Origin: Pisolithus tinctorius
Lineage: Eukaryota; Basidiomycota; Agaricomycetes; Boletales; Pisolithaceae
DNA length: 64,000 bases
Direction of reading: 5' to 3'
NCBI GenBank assembly: GCA_024663395.1
Contig: JANFAH010000013.1
Location: 930,001 to 994,000, forward strand
The notes under the pieces are model-generated. The model saw only the letters and a program-made list of their open reading frames with translations. It was not told the DNA's origin and did not search any database. This document shows positions 43,609 to 55,464 of the stretch, piece by piece (the stretch's first letter is position 1; every line of letters starts with the position of its first letter). A program made the position numbers and the translations under genes.

Positions 43609-45781
43609 CTTGGCCTGCGGAGTATGCGGTCGAACCTCTCGGACACAGATGCTCAAGAGAATGGATGCTCTCGGAGTCGACCGAGACTGAGCGAATGGCT
43701 ACTGGGTCGGATGCGCTTGTCGTAGAAGGATAACTTAATAGAGCGTAAGCCTGGGGAGGGACAGGGATGTAGCGATGAGGCTGGTGAAAGCAACAAACTC
43801 GAGGAAGAATTCTGAATTCTGAGGACCAGGACAAAGCAGCGAAGTCTTTTTATCCGTTGAAAGGGCGATGCTTGTGAACAAACGCGTTGTGTTGCTACAG
43901 TCGTAAATGAAATCGCCCTTGCATACTAGAACAAGGCCCGACGGCCACGTTTGGCATGCCCTTTCACGGTGTGTGAGCGGGCACTTGCATATAGCCATGA
44001 CGTCTGCCGCGAAGGCATACATCGCCCTAGGGCTAACAGGACATGGGTATGGTAGTCCCGCCGCATACGTTCGACAGCGTAATCAGACCGAAAGCGTGCT
44101 CGAAAATCTGCCCAACAAAGGGAAGGTGAAAGGGAGACGGAAGAACAGAAGACGCAAACAACACCTGCCTAAATTGGCAAGTAACTTCATTTCGGAAGTA
44201 AAACAAGGGTTCTCCGCGGAGACGGTTCAAACCTTCGCAACTGGGATACACGTACGCACACTCTAAGGCATCCTGTTCAATGTATCCATGGTTTGTACTA
44301 TTTGTTTTCAACAACTTGAATCTGATTTGTAGTTTGTATGAGAATAACGTATCAGTGGGCGGCGCGCACTCAAGTCCTGATCCAAATCCATTTTTGACGT
44401 CACGAGGTAGGCATATTAATGAAGGTCTAGGTACTCGTGCAAGGTTACATACATGTTCTCCTTCGAAATGCCTTTTAGAGGTCACAGTGTTTACGGCGTC
44501 GGAGATCGTTTTCCAAGTCAGGAGTTCCAGGCCCCTGGATCCTGATGCCCATCAGTGGTTTCACATGAAGGTCAGTCCCATAACTGGTAAAACTCTTCAG
44601 GTCGGGTTATCCACGTCGCGGTGCAACACGCTTGTATTCTTGCGATCACAGAAAATTCCTGTATGCCTGCACTGATAAACGTCCTTTCGTTTGTTCAAAC
44701 GGGCGGGGCAAAGGTCTGCCCTAAAAGAAGAACAGGTAGCAGCTCTAGGTTTTAGTAACAATGAGGGCCGCAGGTAAATGGTGGTGCAATTCGGGAGGGA
44801 GTTCGGGAGTGCGCGGTGTGACCTTGCGAAATGAGTGATTTGGGTCAACTGAAATGTAATGCATGTGGACAGATACAGCAGGGGAGAGACCGTCAAGCCG
44901 GATGGGCAAGGGTGTTTACGTTGGGTAAGGGAAAGGATGCTCCAACCGTTGGGGCGATCCATTGCAAGGTAAATAGGAAACGTCACGGGGAAAACTCACC
45001 AACCACATCCCTTCGGAAAACACGTATCTTGCATTGACCGTATACCGGAAACAGCAGGACGGATTCCTACGTTAGGCTTGAAGGTGCTCAATCGTCTATG
45101 AAACAATTGCCCCGAGTCCTATGCCAACGCCTATGCCAAAACATACAGTTGAAAATCCACCAACATGTACAGCGCTCAGGCATCTCATAAGTAGGAAACC
45201 AGTGAGTGTTAGAATGAAACCGTCTGGCGCAGCGCCGTAGAGTAACAACGGCGCCTGCGGAGAGATAGAGGTGGAGGAGAGGAATAGTTCCCATGTTTTG
45301 ATTTAGCTTCGGATCACAAATAAATCTCTCAGGAATGGATCGATTCGAGTATGATGTTTTTGGGTAGCCAGACTCCGTGTCCCGTGGACTCCACTTGCCA
45401 GACCTCATCCAATTGAAGAAGCCTTCTGCAGGATCAAGAATTGGGTACGCTGTCACTCTAACCTATGATGTGTTTTTTCAAGCCTTCCCATTGATAGCTG
45501 GTCACAGCCAGGGATGCATGAGGACACCAAGGGGCATGTTCAACCGCCTTCCTAAGAACGTCTCAGACTACAGCATGTTTTCACGGCGGTTGGCTTCGGA
45601 ATTTTGTGGTGATCAAAGCGTTGAGTGCGTGCGTCTCGAACTGGCTGGTTACGAGACTAGCGCGTTCGCGTACTACTGGGTCCCAGCCCCTAACCCATAC
45701 CTGTACAAGCAAGGATATCTGGCTGATCCTACTTCTAAACATACATTTGAGTACTATAAGTACAGGGCAATCATCAGGAGT
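43609..45781. other. intergenic region, partly duplicated upstream of copies B and C
   Basis: About 43640-44330 is similar to 49700-50330 and in part to 56170-56560. About 45290-45390 resembles 50320-50410. These blocks show how far the eIF4G duplication unit reached. A plus-strand open stretch of 141 codons at 45377-45802 looks slightly protein-like (ECVRLELAGYETSAFAYYWV) but overlaps the 3' end of eIF4G copy B and has no known family. Confidence 0.4.
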
Positions 45782-48700
45782 CTATACACCACACCAGCGT
45801 GATATAGCATCACGCAGCTGTGCAATCTCACCGCGAAGGAGCCCAATAGCATTAACGTCCTCGAGTGAGGTAAACCGAAGGGTATGACTAGATATGAAAC
45901 CATTTGATCGAAGCTTGGTTTGTAACTCATCTGATAATTCATACATAGCACAGAACTCGGAGAGAGAGAGGCGTGGTCCAAGGTTTACCTGTTGAACCGC
46001 CGATAATAGCATTGATTCCGCTGGGATGTCTGTGTTCGTAGGCGGTGACTTAGGAGGTGGTTGCATCGTGGGTACTTCTGGGACAGAACGGCCATGAAGC
46101 ACATGAACAGGGTCATCGACATTAAGGTTGACCGTAACTGGCATTGGGCTTGTAACAACGTCCGTTTCCCCGACCTTGCTCTTCTCGCCACACGTGCTGC
46201 ACAGACGACAGCCGCTCATCTGGTGTCCACTGGATCCGCCTTGGCCAGGATTTCTTGCGAATCTCGGACGGCTGAGTAAAGAAGCAGGATCACCGCCAAT
46301 AGACGCTGAGTGTGCGCCTTCAGACATCGGGAAAGGTTGCTCGCAGGGGAGCTTGGTGTCGGTGGTATCGGCAAGCGTAGTAGGCACATCGACCACATTG
46401 TGAGATTGCCACTTCCGGTCACGGAGTTCGATCACATCCTGTTGAAACAGTCAAGTATTAGTTGGTGAACGACAACAAACAAATGATGACGACCCTACCT
46501 GAAGCATGAGCTGTATACGAGGACTAATGTTGGGGTTCTTGCAGAGTTCCCTCATCCTCTGGAAGTACACGTCCATTTGTGCACGCGCCTTGGGAACATC
46601 CAAAAGTTGGCCAACATTTCTTAACAGCTGACACAAACCCTCGATCTCTTCCTCCTCGGGGTTCTCCACATTACCAAGTAGCTTCTTGACACATTCATGA
46701 ATGACGCGTTCAGTGAGCATCTGCAGTTTGAACAACTGGCCGATGAACTTGATAAGACCGAGACCCTGACGTCTCGCTTTCTGAGCCGCGTAGTATTCGT
46801 CCGAGTAGAGCTCGTTCTCGTGGCCCTTCTTCTCGTTGGCTGCCTCGACTGTCTCGTCACCATTGGCTTTGGCTGCCGCCGCATGAGCTGTGGCTTCCTT
46901 GGCAACCCAACCACGTTCAAAGTCTTCTTGACATTGATTGAGCAGGTATTTGCGGAAGAGCTGACCACCTGCAATAGGTTTCCCGTCGGTGCTCTTAATG
47001 CCATCATCTTGAACCTTGGGACTGATCGTTTCCATTGTCTTGCGGCAGAGTCGGGCATAAACCTCGCTGCGGTCGGCCTCGTCAGTAGCCTTCTCGAAAA
47101 CGAGCCTGATGACCTGAATGAGGGTCCGTCCATCCTTTTCGTTCTCCGACTTGTTGGCCCATGCAATTATTCGGTCGGATATCGAATCGAACGTCTCCAT
47201 AGTGAGCTTGTTGAGGAGTGATTTAACTTTCCGGTCCACAGCCTTAGAAGTACCCACGTCGGTGGCACCTCTACGTTGGGCACTGCCAGAAACCCAGCGG
47301 TTGGTGGACATCTCAAGGGTAGCAGCGAGTTCCAGCGCAGGTACTGGAGAAGCGGCACCCGGACCATGTTCCACCAGCCCGACCTTGTTGGGATTGGTAT
47401 CGAGGGGGTCCGGCCGACGTCTGGCAAATTCCGAGGTGTCGATCCGCAGAGACTCGTTCTGGCTTCTAGAAATCTTGCTAGCACCATTTGCATAGGACTC
47501 GAAAACCTTTCCGTTCTCGATCATCTCATCTTGTGCAACTTCCAATGATTCTCGTGTCGGAGATTCAATGATGCCGTGTTCCTTCTGAGTGTCTGCCTCG
47601 GTCTCTTCTTGTCGTTGCCGTTTGGCTTCCCTCTTGCGTATCCACTTGGCCCATTGGTTCTCAACGCGCCCCGACGCTGACAGACGACTTGTTGTTATTG
47701 GAGGAGGTGGGGGCATCAGGGGGGTAGATGGCTGAGGGCTGGGCTTCTTGAACGACTCCAGTTTAACTTCGATCCCGTCTTCACATATAATGGTAATGTT
47801 GTCTGATCGAGGGGCCGCGGGAACGATTGTACTGGCATCGGTATCAAGGCTACGGCCGCCTGAAGCAATGGATGTGGATGACGTCGGCGGAGGTAGTGAT
47901 ATACTCTTGCTAGCTGAAAGTTGCTGCGTCTGTGGCGGTGGAGGTTGAGGAGTGCGCGGAGAGTCCGGAACAGCATGAGCCATAGTCGGAGTGCTGGGAG
48001 ACAGTGACAGAGGCTGGGTTCGCGGGGATGAGGGAAGGCCGGAGTGAGAATGTCCTTGAGGAGTGGGCTCGGGTGCATGGGATGCGTGGCCCATGCCATG
48101 AACAGGTTGCATTGGATAAAACCATTGTGGCGATTGGTATTCCAGATACTAATAGAAGTCAACTGAATAGTGGTCACATAAGAAGACATTGGCATACGTA
48201 GTACGGAGACCAGTGCACGGGGACCGGCATCGGCGGTGATGAAGGAGAAGTAGCACCTGAGGACGGCTCGGAGGCCGAGGGATTACCCTGGAAAAGTTTG
48301 GCAATATTAAAGCTGGACTCTATGCTGGTGGATGGCGAAGACGAAGACGGCGTGGCCGCTAACGATGTCGACGGGGTAGAGTTAGGAGCAGATGCCGGAG
48401 CCGTCGACGACGTCGTTGCGGACGTTGTCGATGACGGGCTGGCCGTTGCTGATGGTGATGATGATATCGATGGAGCCATCGCCGACGGCCGTGATGAAGG
48501 CTTCGACGAGCCAGCGGACGGACCTGAAGCGGGAGTTTTTCCATTTATGATATTTGATGTCGTAGCTGTCGTTACAGGCAGAGAGCCAAATGTCTTGACG
48601 CTTTCATGTCTAACCACTGGGGTAGCGGTAGGTGAAGACGAAACAGGAGCAGAGGCATCATCTATTGAGCCAAAATTTAAGGAAGATCCTGCAATGCAGA

Positions 48701-48995
48701 TTGGATCAAGATGTCTGTTGGATGAAAAGGAGGATGGTGATGACGTACCCTGTCTGACGGAGCCCACGGTATTCCGCGGGACGCTGATGCCTTCTTTTAC
48801 GGGTACGCCCTGGCCTAACGCGCTTGGACGACGGGAATGAGAAGCAGTTATAGACTGTACATGGGAAGGAGCGGGAAACTGAGAACGCGATGAGGGAGCT
48901 GAAGAATTGCTATTCTGCGGCGGGCCTCTTGCCCAAGCTGACTGCGATGGGAGCGGCGTCGGAGTCTTTGCAGATGCAGTCGAACCTTTGCTCAT
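45782..48995 (-). CDS. eIF4G copy B, rearranged: no eIF4E motif, no MA3, SAM-like C-terminus
   Basis: Tandem paralogue of copies A and C, ATG at 48993-48995. Exon 1 is shortened: the roughly 95-residue Pro/Gly-rich end present in A and C is missing. Exon 2 is one open frame (48112-46451 region) in which the E/K/R-rich segment, the GKFR/YDRDFL eIF4E-binding motif and the following linker are absent; the text runs from PDPLDTNPNKVGLVEHGPGA straight to the MIF4G lead-in. MIF4G is complete and intact (begins KVKSLLNKLTMETFDSISDR). After the intron, DVIELRDRKWQ is followed by a piece matching the linker lost from the middle (SEGAHSASIGGDPASLLSR, GEKSKVG), then a new ~65-residue tail with SLSEFCAMYELSDELQTKLR and DVNAIGLLRGEIAQLRDAIS, SAM-domain-like. 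Expected to bind eIF4A/eIF3 partners but not eIF4E. About 1,030 residues, frame open throughout. Confidence 0.85.
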
Positions 48996-50651
48996 TCTGA
49001 CAGCCAACGCGTGAGAATAGGTCTCAAAGGACAGAAGCAAAGAACGCACGAATCTCGATGGACAGATATTTTAGGCGCCGATGGATCTAGTTATCGTGTG
49101 TGGTGATCGTGATGTAGACTTGCCAGCAGGTGATGAACGCACTCGTACCACTAAGGGATTTTCCTTTTTCTGTTTTCCTGTCTACGGAAAGCAATCCCCG
49201 TCGCTGCGAGTAGCGACCTCACCTTAAGGAAGAAGATAGACGAGGCCTCAGCACCGCTACGCATGCTGTGTCCTTCTATGTGCAAGCCTGTAAAAAGCCA
49301 CGGGACCCTGGACACCTCACATGGTTGAGTCACATTATGCAGTACCAATTCAGTTCGGGGCGGACAGTCCGAACATGTCCTCGATCGAAATACTCCGTCA
49401 GCCCATAGTGTTGCTCAAAAACGACTGTTGAGAATGCCCTCGCGCTGTCGGACGTCATCTCGTCCTACACCTTTTCGTCTCAAATACCAGTGGCCCCTAT
49501 CAGCGCCCAGCGTCGGTGATGTGAACAGTACCCATCAAGCCTGCAAGACACACAGAACTGAATTGCCTCCATCTCAAGTCGAAGCCTCACCTCTCGGGTT
49601 GCTGTATTGACCTGCGCCAACAACGTAGGTGACATGCCGACGTCGGCACCCAAGTTACCCAACGGTCGAACTACAACGCTGCCAACCACATCGGGCAGTC
49701 TGTGATCCCGACACAGATACTCAAGTGAATGAATGCTTCCGGAGTCGATCGAGACTCAGCGAATAGCTACCAGGTCGGATGTACTCGTGGTTCAAGATTA
49801 ACTTCAGAAGGTGTAAGCCTGGTGAGGGACAGAGATATAGCGATGGGGGTAGTGAAAGCAACAGGCAACAGACTCCATGAAGAATGTCGATTTCGGAGGA
49901 CTAGAAAAAAGGAACAAAGCCTTCTCATCTATTGAATGGCGTTGCTTGTCAACTCCCTTCAAGGTGTGTAAGTGGGCACTTACATATAATCATTTGCCGC
50001 GAAGGCGTACATCGCTCTAGGGCTGACAGGACATAGGTAGGGAAGCCTTTTCCGCACATGTTCGACAGCATAATAAGACTGAAAACCGTACCAGAAAATC
50101 TGCCCGACAAAGGAAAAGTGAAAGGGAGACGGAAGACGAAAACAACACCTGCCTAAATTAGCAAGTAGCTTGACACCGGGGGTAAAACAAGGGTTTTCCG
50201 CGGAGGACGGTTCAAACTGGAACCTGTGAATGAACAGTCCGAAGTACTCTGTGCAATATATCAATGGTTTGTACTAGTTAGTTTCAATGGCTTGAATCTG
50301 ACTTGCAGTTTGCATGGGTTTTGATTCAAAAATGAAACTAATGCTTCCTCGTCGATGGACCGATTCGAGTATGATGTTCTTGGGCAAGGGTTAGGTAGCC
50401 GTGTCTGATATACTGCTAAGCTGTAGCCTATGCTGTAAAAACTAGGACAACAAATGATAGGGAAGAATAGCAATGCGATGTAGAAGACAGATTATTATAT
50501 GTTACAGAAACCATGGTCACGCACGAACAGGCTAAAATTCATCAGAAAAACGATGCGAGCGATCGATGGAAAACATGTGCAGATGGAAACGCAGCTGACG
50601 GGCGTAAGTAAAATCCCCATGGAAGGAGACGAAATACGTCGACGAAAGTGT
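48996..50651. other. eIF4G-B upstream / eIF4G-C downstream region
   Basis: A mosaic: 48996-49690 matches the 5' flank of copy A, 49700-50330 matches 43640-44330, and 50410-50651 matches the 3' flank of copy A (32690-32950). No gene recognised. Confidence 0.5.
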
Positions 50652-53600
50652 TCATGACGAAACGAGCTGAAGCAACCTATCACCACTGTCCATCATCTTC
50701 TCAGCGATCCGCTTCATCCTCTCCTCGTCCTTGTCAATTCCAGCCCCTTTCAACATGATTGCCATGTACTCGAATGCCTTGGGGGCGTCAATAGCAATGT
50801 CCTCTAGTAGCTCAGCCATGGGCATGAATCCAGCTTCGAAAGCATCTGGTAAGCACTCGTATTGTGAAACAGGACGAGAGAAGAAATCAGCGACCAAGCG
50901 AGCATCAGCTTCTTTGCTTTCCAGTGCTGATGAAACAAGCTTGTCAACCAGTCGGAATCGATGCTCTTCGGGGAGGGCTGTAAAGTATGCGTCCGCCTCT
51001 TCAAGGTTGCGGACAGCAAAGAATTCCTTAGCGTCCTCATCGATCTTCTTCCGCGCCTCTTTTTCTGACATATGGGCTACAAGTGCTTCGTTCGGTTTGA
51101 GTTCCATGACAAGCTCGGGGTGCTGACTGGGCATCAAGAACATGTCAGAGCTCCAGTTCGTGCGTGTCATTGACTCGCGCTTGATATCCTTCTTGCCAGC
51201 GAAAACACTGCTCGGACCCATGACCATCGGAGAGGCCTTGCTGATCTTGCCGAAATGCGAAAGGTCGCCTGCTTTGGTTGGGGGTCTAGGTTGCGAGCCT
51301 CCAGCCACTGCCCAACCGTCAGGAGAGGGCTCAGCGTTGCGCTCGGCAACCCGTTTCGAACCACCTCGAGACATGCTGAATTGCCGCTGGAACGCCTGGG
51401 TTTCTTGAGCAGCCTTTTCCTTGGCAGCCTAGATATCATATCTTTGAGCATCTACGTGCAACGATGAACGACGGGTACAAACCGCTTCGTGCACTGCAGC
51501 AAGCGTGGTAGGCGCATTAACCGCGTGGCGAGGTTGCCATTTCCGGTCACGGAGTTCAATCACATCCTAATGAAACAGCCAAACATTAATTGGTGAACGA
51601 TGACAAGCAAACGACGATCCCACCTGGAGCATGAACTGCATGTGAGGACTAACGTTCAAGCTCTTGCAGAGCTCCCTCATCCTCTGGAAGTACGCGTCCA
51701 TATGTGCACGCGCCTTGGGAACATCCAAAAGTTGGCCAACAGTTCTCAACAGCTGACACAGACTCTCGATCTCTTCCTCCTCGAGGTTCTCCGCATTACG
51801 AAGCAGCGTCTTGACATGGCTGTGCATGATACGTTCGGTGAGCATCTGCAGCTTGAACAACTCGCCGGTGAACTTGATAAAGCCAAGACCCTGACGTTTT
51901 GCTTTCTGGGCCACGTAGTCCTCGTCGGGGTAGAGCTCGCTCTCGTCATCTGCGTTGATTGCTTCGTCGTCAGTGGGTTTGGTCGCCGCCGCACGAGCTG
52001 TGGCTTCCTTGGCAACCCAACCACGCTCAAAGTCTTCTTGACACCGATTGAGAAGGTATTTGCGGAAGAGCTGACCACCTGTAATAGGTTTCCCGTTGGT
52101 GCTCTTAATGCCATCATTGCGAACCTTGGGACTGATCGTTTCCATCATCTTGCGACAGAGTCGGGCATACATCTCGCTGCAGTCGGTTTCGTCAGTAGCC
52201 TTCTCGACAACGAGCCTGACAACCTGGATGAGGATCCGTCCATCCTTTTCGTTCTCCGACTTGTTGGCCCATGCAATGATTTTGTCAGAAATCGAGTCGA
52301 ACGTCTCCACAGTGAGCTTATTGAGGAGTGATCTAACTTTCCGGTTCACAACCTCAGGAGTATCCACATCGATAGCGCATTCGCGTTGCACGCAGATCGA
52401 GCGATTAGTGGACATCTCAGGAGGAACAACGGGTTCAAGTGGAGGTATTGAAAGGGCAGCACCAGGGCCAAATCCTAGGCCTTGCTGTACTGAGCCGACC
52501 TCGCTGGGATCGGTGCGTTTCTCGCCACGCTTGCTGCGCGTGCGATGGCGAACTTTTGGGTATCCACTAGATCCACCTTGGCTTGGAGTTTGTGTTAATG
52601 CTGGACTGCTGAGCAACGCAACAGGACCACCGCCAACAGACACTGGGCTTACGCCTTTGGACATCAGGAAACGTTGCTCGCTCGTGAGCTTGCTGCCACG
52701 CGTACCAAACTTGCGCATCGCAAACTGACCAGGAGGAGCCCCAAGTTGCAAAGGGCCATCGCCAAGGCTCATCGAAGCTGAGCGAGCACCTGCTGCGGAC
52801 TTGGGGTCCGAAGACTGACGATCTTGACCGGAACCACCACCTGTCATGCCGAGCGAGGTGTGAGCGACAGGCTCGATGCCAAGGACATCCAATGGAGGAA
52901 GATTTAGCGGCTTCTCCTTACAGACTGTCATGAATTGCAAGAGGAAATCCCGATCATACCTAGGCAAAGTAAATGGAAAGATGAAAAAAAGTGGGCTCTC
53001 GGTCTGAGATGTTGAAATCCACACACACCTGAATTTCCCGCCTTTCGGGTTCTGATTGAGCTCCGTATTGGGCCTCCTTATACCCTCGGGATACTCGATC
53101 ACATCCAATATATCGATATTGCGAGCAATTAGCAGGGCAGAGAAAGGAGGGGCAGGGCTATTCTTCTTGGTAGCATTGTTGTCGAGGGGACGGGGCCGAT
53201 GTGTATCGAATTCCCGGGTGTCGATCCGCTGACCCTCTTTCTGGCTTCTCGCAATATTGCTAGCTTCGTTTACACGGGACTCGAAGACCTCCCCGTTCTC
53301 GATCATCCCATCCTGTGCAACTTCTAATGATCTTTGTGTCGGGGATTCAACGATGTCGTGTTCCTTCCGAGTCTCCGCCTCGGTCTCCTCTTGTCGTCGC
53401 CGTTTGGCTTCCCTCTCGCGTTTCCACCTAGCCCATTCACTCTCGATGCGCACCGATGCTGACCGGCGACTTGTTATTATTGGAGAAGGTGGGGGTATCA
53501 GGGGGGCAGATGGCTGAGGGTTGGGTCTCTTGAACGGCTCCAATTCAACCTTCGTCCCGTCTTCACTTATATTGGTAATCTTGTGTGATCGAGGCGCCGT

Positions 53601-55464
53601 AGGAACGATTGTGGTGGTGTCGGTATTGAGGCTGCGACCGCCTGGAGCATTGGATGTAGATGGAGGGGTGCGCGGAGAGTATGGAACAGCATGAGTCATA
53701 GTCGGAGTACCGGGAGGAAGTAACGGAAGTTGGTTTCGGGGCGATAAGGAATTGCCGGAATGGGGAGGACCCTCGTGGGAGGGCTTTTCCTGCGCTAATC
53801 GTGCCTGCTCTTCTCGTTTCCGCCTCGACTCTTCGCTTTCAATGCGCACCGATGCTGTCCGACGACTTGTTGCTATCGGAGAAGGCGGGGGTATCGGGGT
53901 GGTAGATGGTTGAGGGCTGGGCTTCTTGAACGGCTCCAATTTAGCCTCCGTCCCGTCTTCACTTTTAATGGTAATCTTGTGTGATCGAGGCGCCGTAGGA
54001 ACGAATGTAGTGGCATTGGTATTGAGGCTACGACCGCCCGGAGCATTGGAAGTGGATGGCGCCGGCGGAGGAGGGGATATACTCATGCTAGCTGAAGGTT
54101 GATGCGTGTGTGGCGGTGGAGGTTGAGGGGTGTGTGGAGAGCGTGGAACAGCATGAGCCATGGTCGGAGTGCCGGGAGGAAGTGACGGAGATGGGGTTCG
54201 GGGCGATAAGGGAATACCGGGGTGAGGAGGGCCTTGAGGAGTAGGTCCGGGTGCATGGGGTGCGTGGCCCATGCCATGAGGAGGTCGCATCGGATGAAAC
54301 CATTGCGGCGATTGGTATCCCAGGTACTAAAACAAGTCAACTGAATAGTAGTCACATAAGAACACAATAACGTACGTAATACGGAGACCAATGCACGGGT
54401 TGCATGGGGAGCTGTTGAGGAGGGACACCTTCAGATGAAGGGGGATGCGAATGAGTAGGAAGAGCGAGTCTCGGACTAGAAGAGAGTGGGGGACCACCGG
54501 GACCACCGGGGCCTGGCATCGGCCATGACTGCGGGCCACTTCCATTGGGTACAGCACGAGAAAACGCCGGTGAACCAGGCCCACCCGCGCCGCGGGGAGG
54601 TCGCATTCCTTGTCCATACGACGGATATGGATGCGTGCTTATTGGGGGAGCCTGTACCGGTTGTTGTGGTGCATGTTGCCCGGCAGATGACGACTGATGA
54701 GGTAGATTAGACGGCCGTGTTGAAAGAGAGGTAGCGTCTGAGGAAGGTTGGGAGGCTGAGAGATGACCCTGAAAAAGTTTGGCAATATTAAAGCTGGACT
54801 TTGTACTGGTGGATGGCGCAGACGAAGACGGCGTGACCGCTAACGATGTCGACGGGGTAGAGTTAACAGCAGATGCCGGAGTCGTTGCGGACGTTGTCGG
54901 CGACGGGCTGGCCGTTGCTGATGTCGATGATGATATCGACGGAGCTATCGCCGAGGCCCGTGATGATGGCTTCGACGAGCCAGCGGGCGGACCAGAAGCA
55001 GAAGTTCTTCCATTTATGATATTTGATGTCGTAGCTGTCGTTACAGGCAGAGAGCCAAATGTCTTGACGCTTTCATGTCTAATCACTGGGGTCGCCGTAG
55101 GTGAAGACGAAACAGGAGCAGAGGCATCATCTATTGAGCCAAAATTTATGGAAGATCCTGCAATGCAGATTGGATCAAGATGTCTGTTGGATGAAAAGGA
55201 GGAAGGTAATGACGTACCCTCGCTGACGGAGCCCGCGTTATTCCGCGGGACGCTGACGCCTTCTTTTACGGGTACGCCCTGGCCTAACGCACTTGGGCGA
55301 CGGGAATGAGAAGCAGTTATAGACTGCATGTGGGAAGGAGCGGGAGACTGAGAACGCGTTGAGGGAGCTGAAGAATTGCTATTCTGCGGCGGGCCCCTTG
55401 CCCAAGCTGACTGCGATGGGTGCGGTGTCGGAGTCTTTGCAGATGCAGTCGAACCTTTGCTCAT
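50652..55464 (-). CDS. eIF4G copy C, with internal N-terminal duplication
   Basis: Third tandem eIF4G, ATG at 55462-55464. Exon 1 parallels copy A with a 12-nt deletion and scattered changes. Exon 2 repeats one block of about 140 codons: SPRT...LPPGTPTM...AHAVP through KKPSPQPSTTPIPPPSPIAT occurs twice (about 54250-53790 and 53780-53420), and the long E/K/R segment of copy A is cut to a stub beside the second repeat. The eIF4E-binding motif YDRDFLL is kept at 52938-52958. MIF4G (about 52350-51630) is intact but more diverged, with a 14-residue deletion in the charged loop. The linker before MA3 is about 50 residues shorter than in A. The MA3 domain is complete and ends RLLQLVSS. About 1,500 residues. 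It should act as a working eIF4G, perhaps expressed differently. Confidence 0.88.

Noticed and set aside
43735..44022. Minus-strand open stretch beginning MYAFAADV upstream of P3, similar in start to the MYAAK signal peptides
   Set aside because: The duplicated counterparts at 49980-50010 and 56460-56490 stop within about ten codons and there is no hydrophobic core; chance resemblance.
45377..45802. Plus-strand 141-codon open frame downstream of eIF4G-B
   Set aside because: Overlaps the B coding end on the other strand, has no recognisable domain and no support from the duplicated segments.
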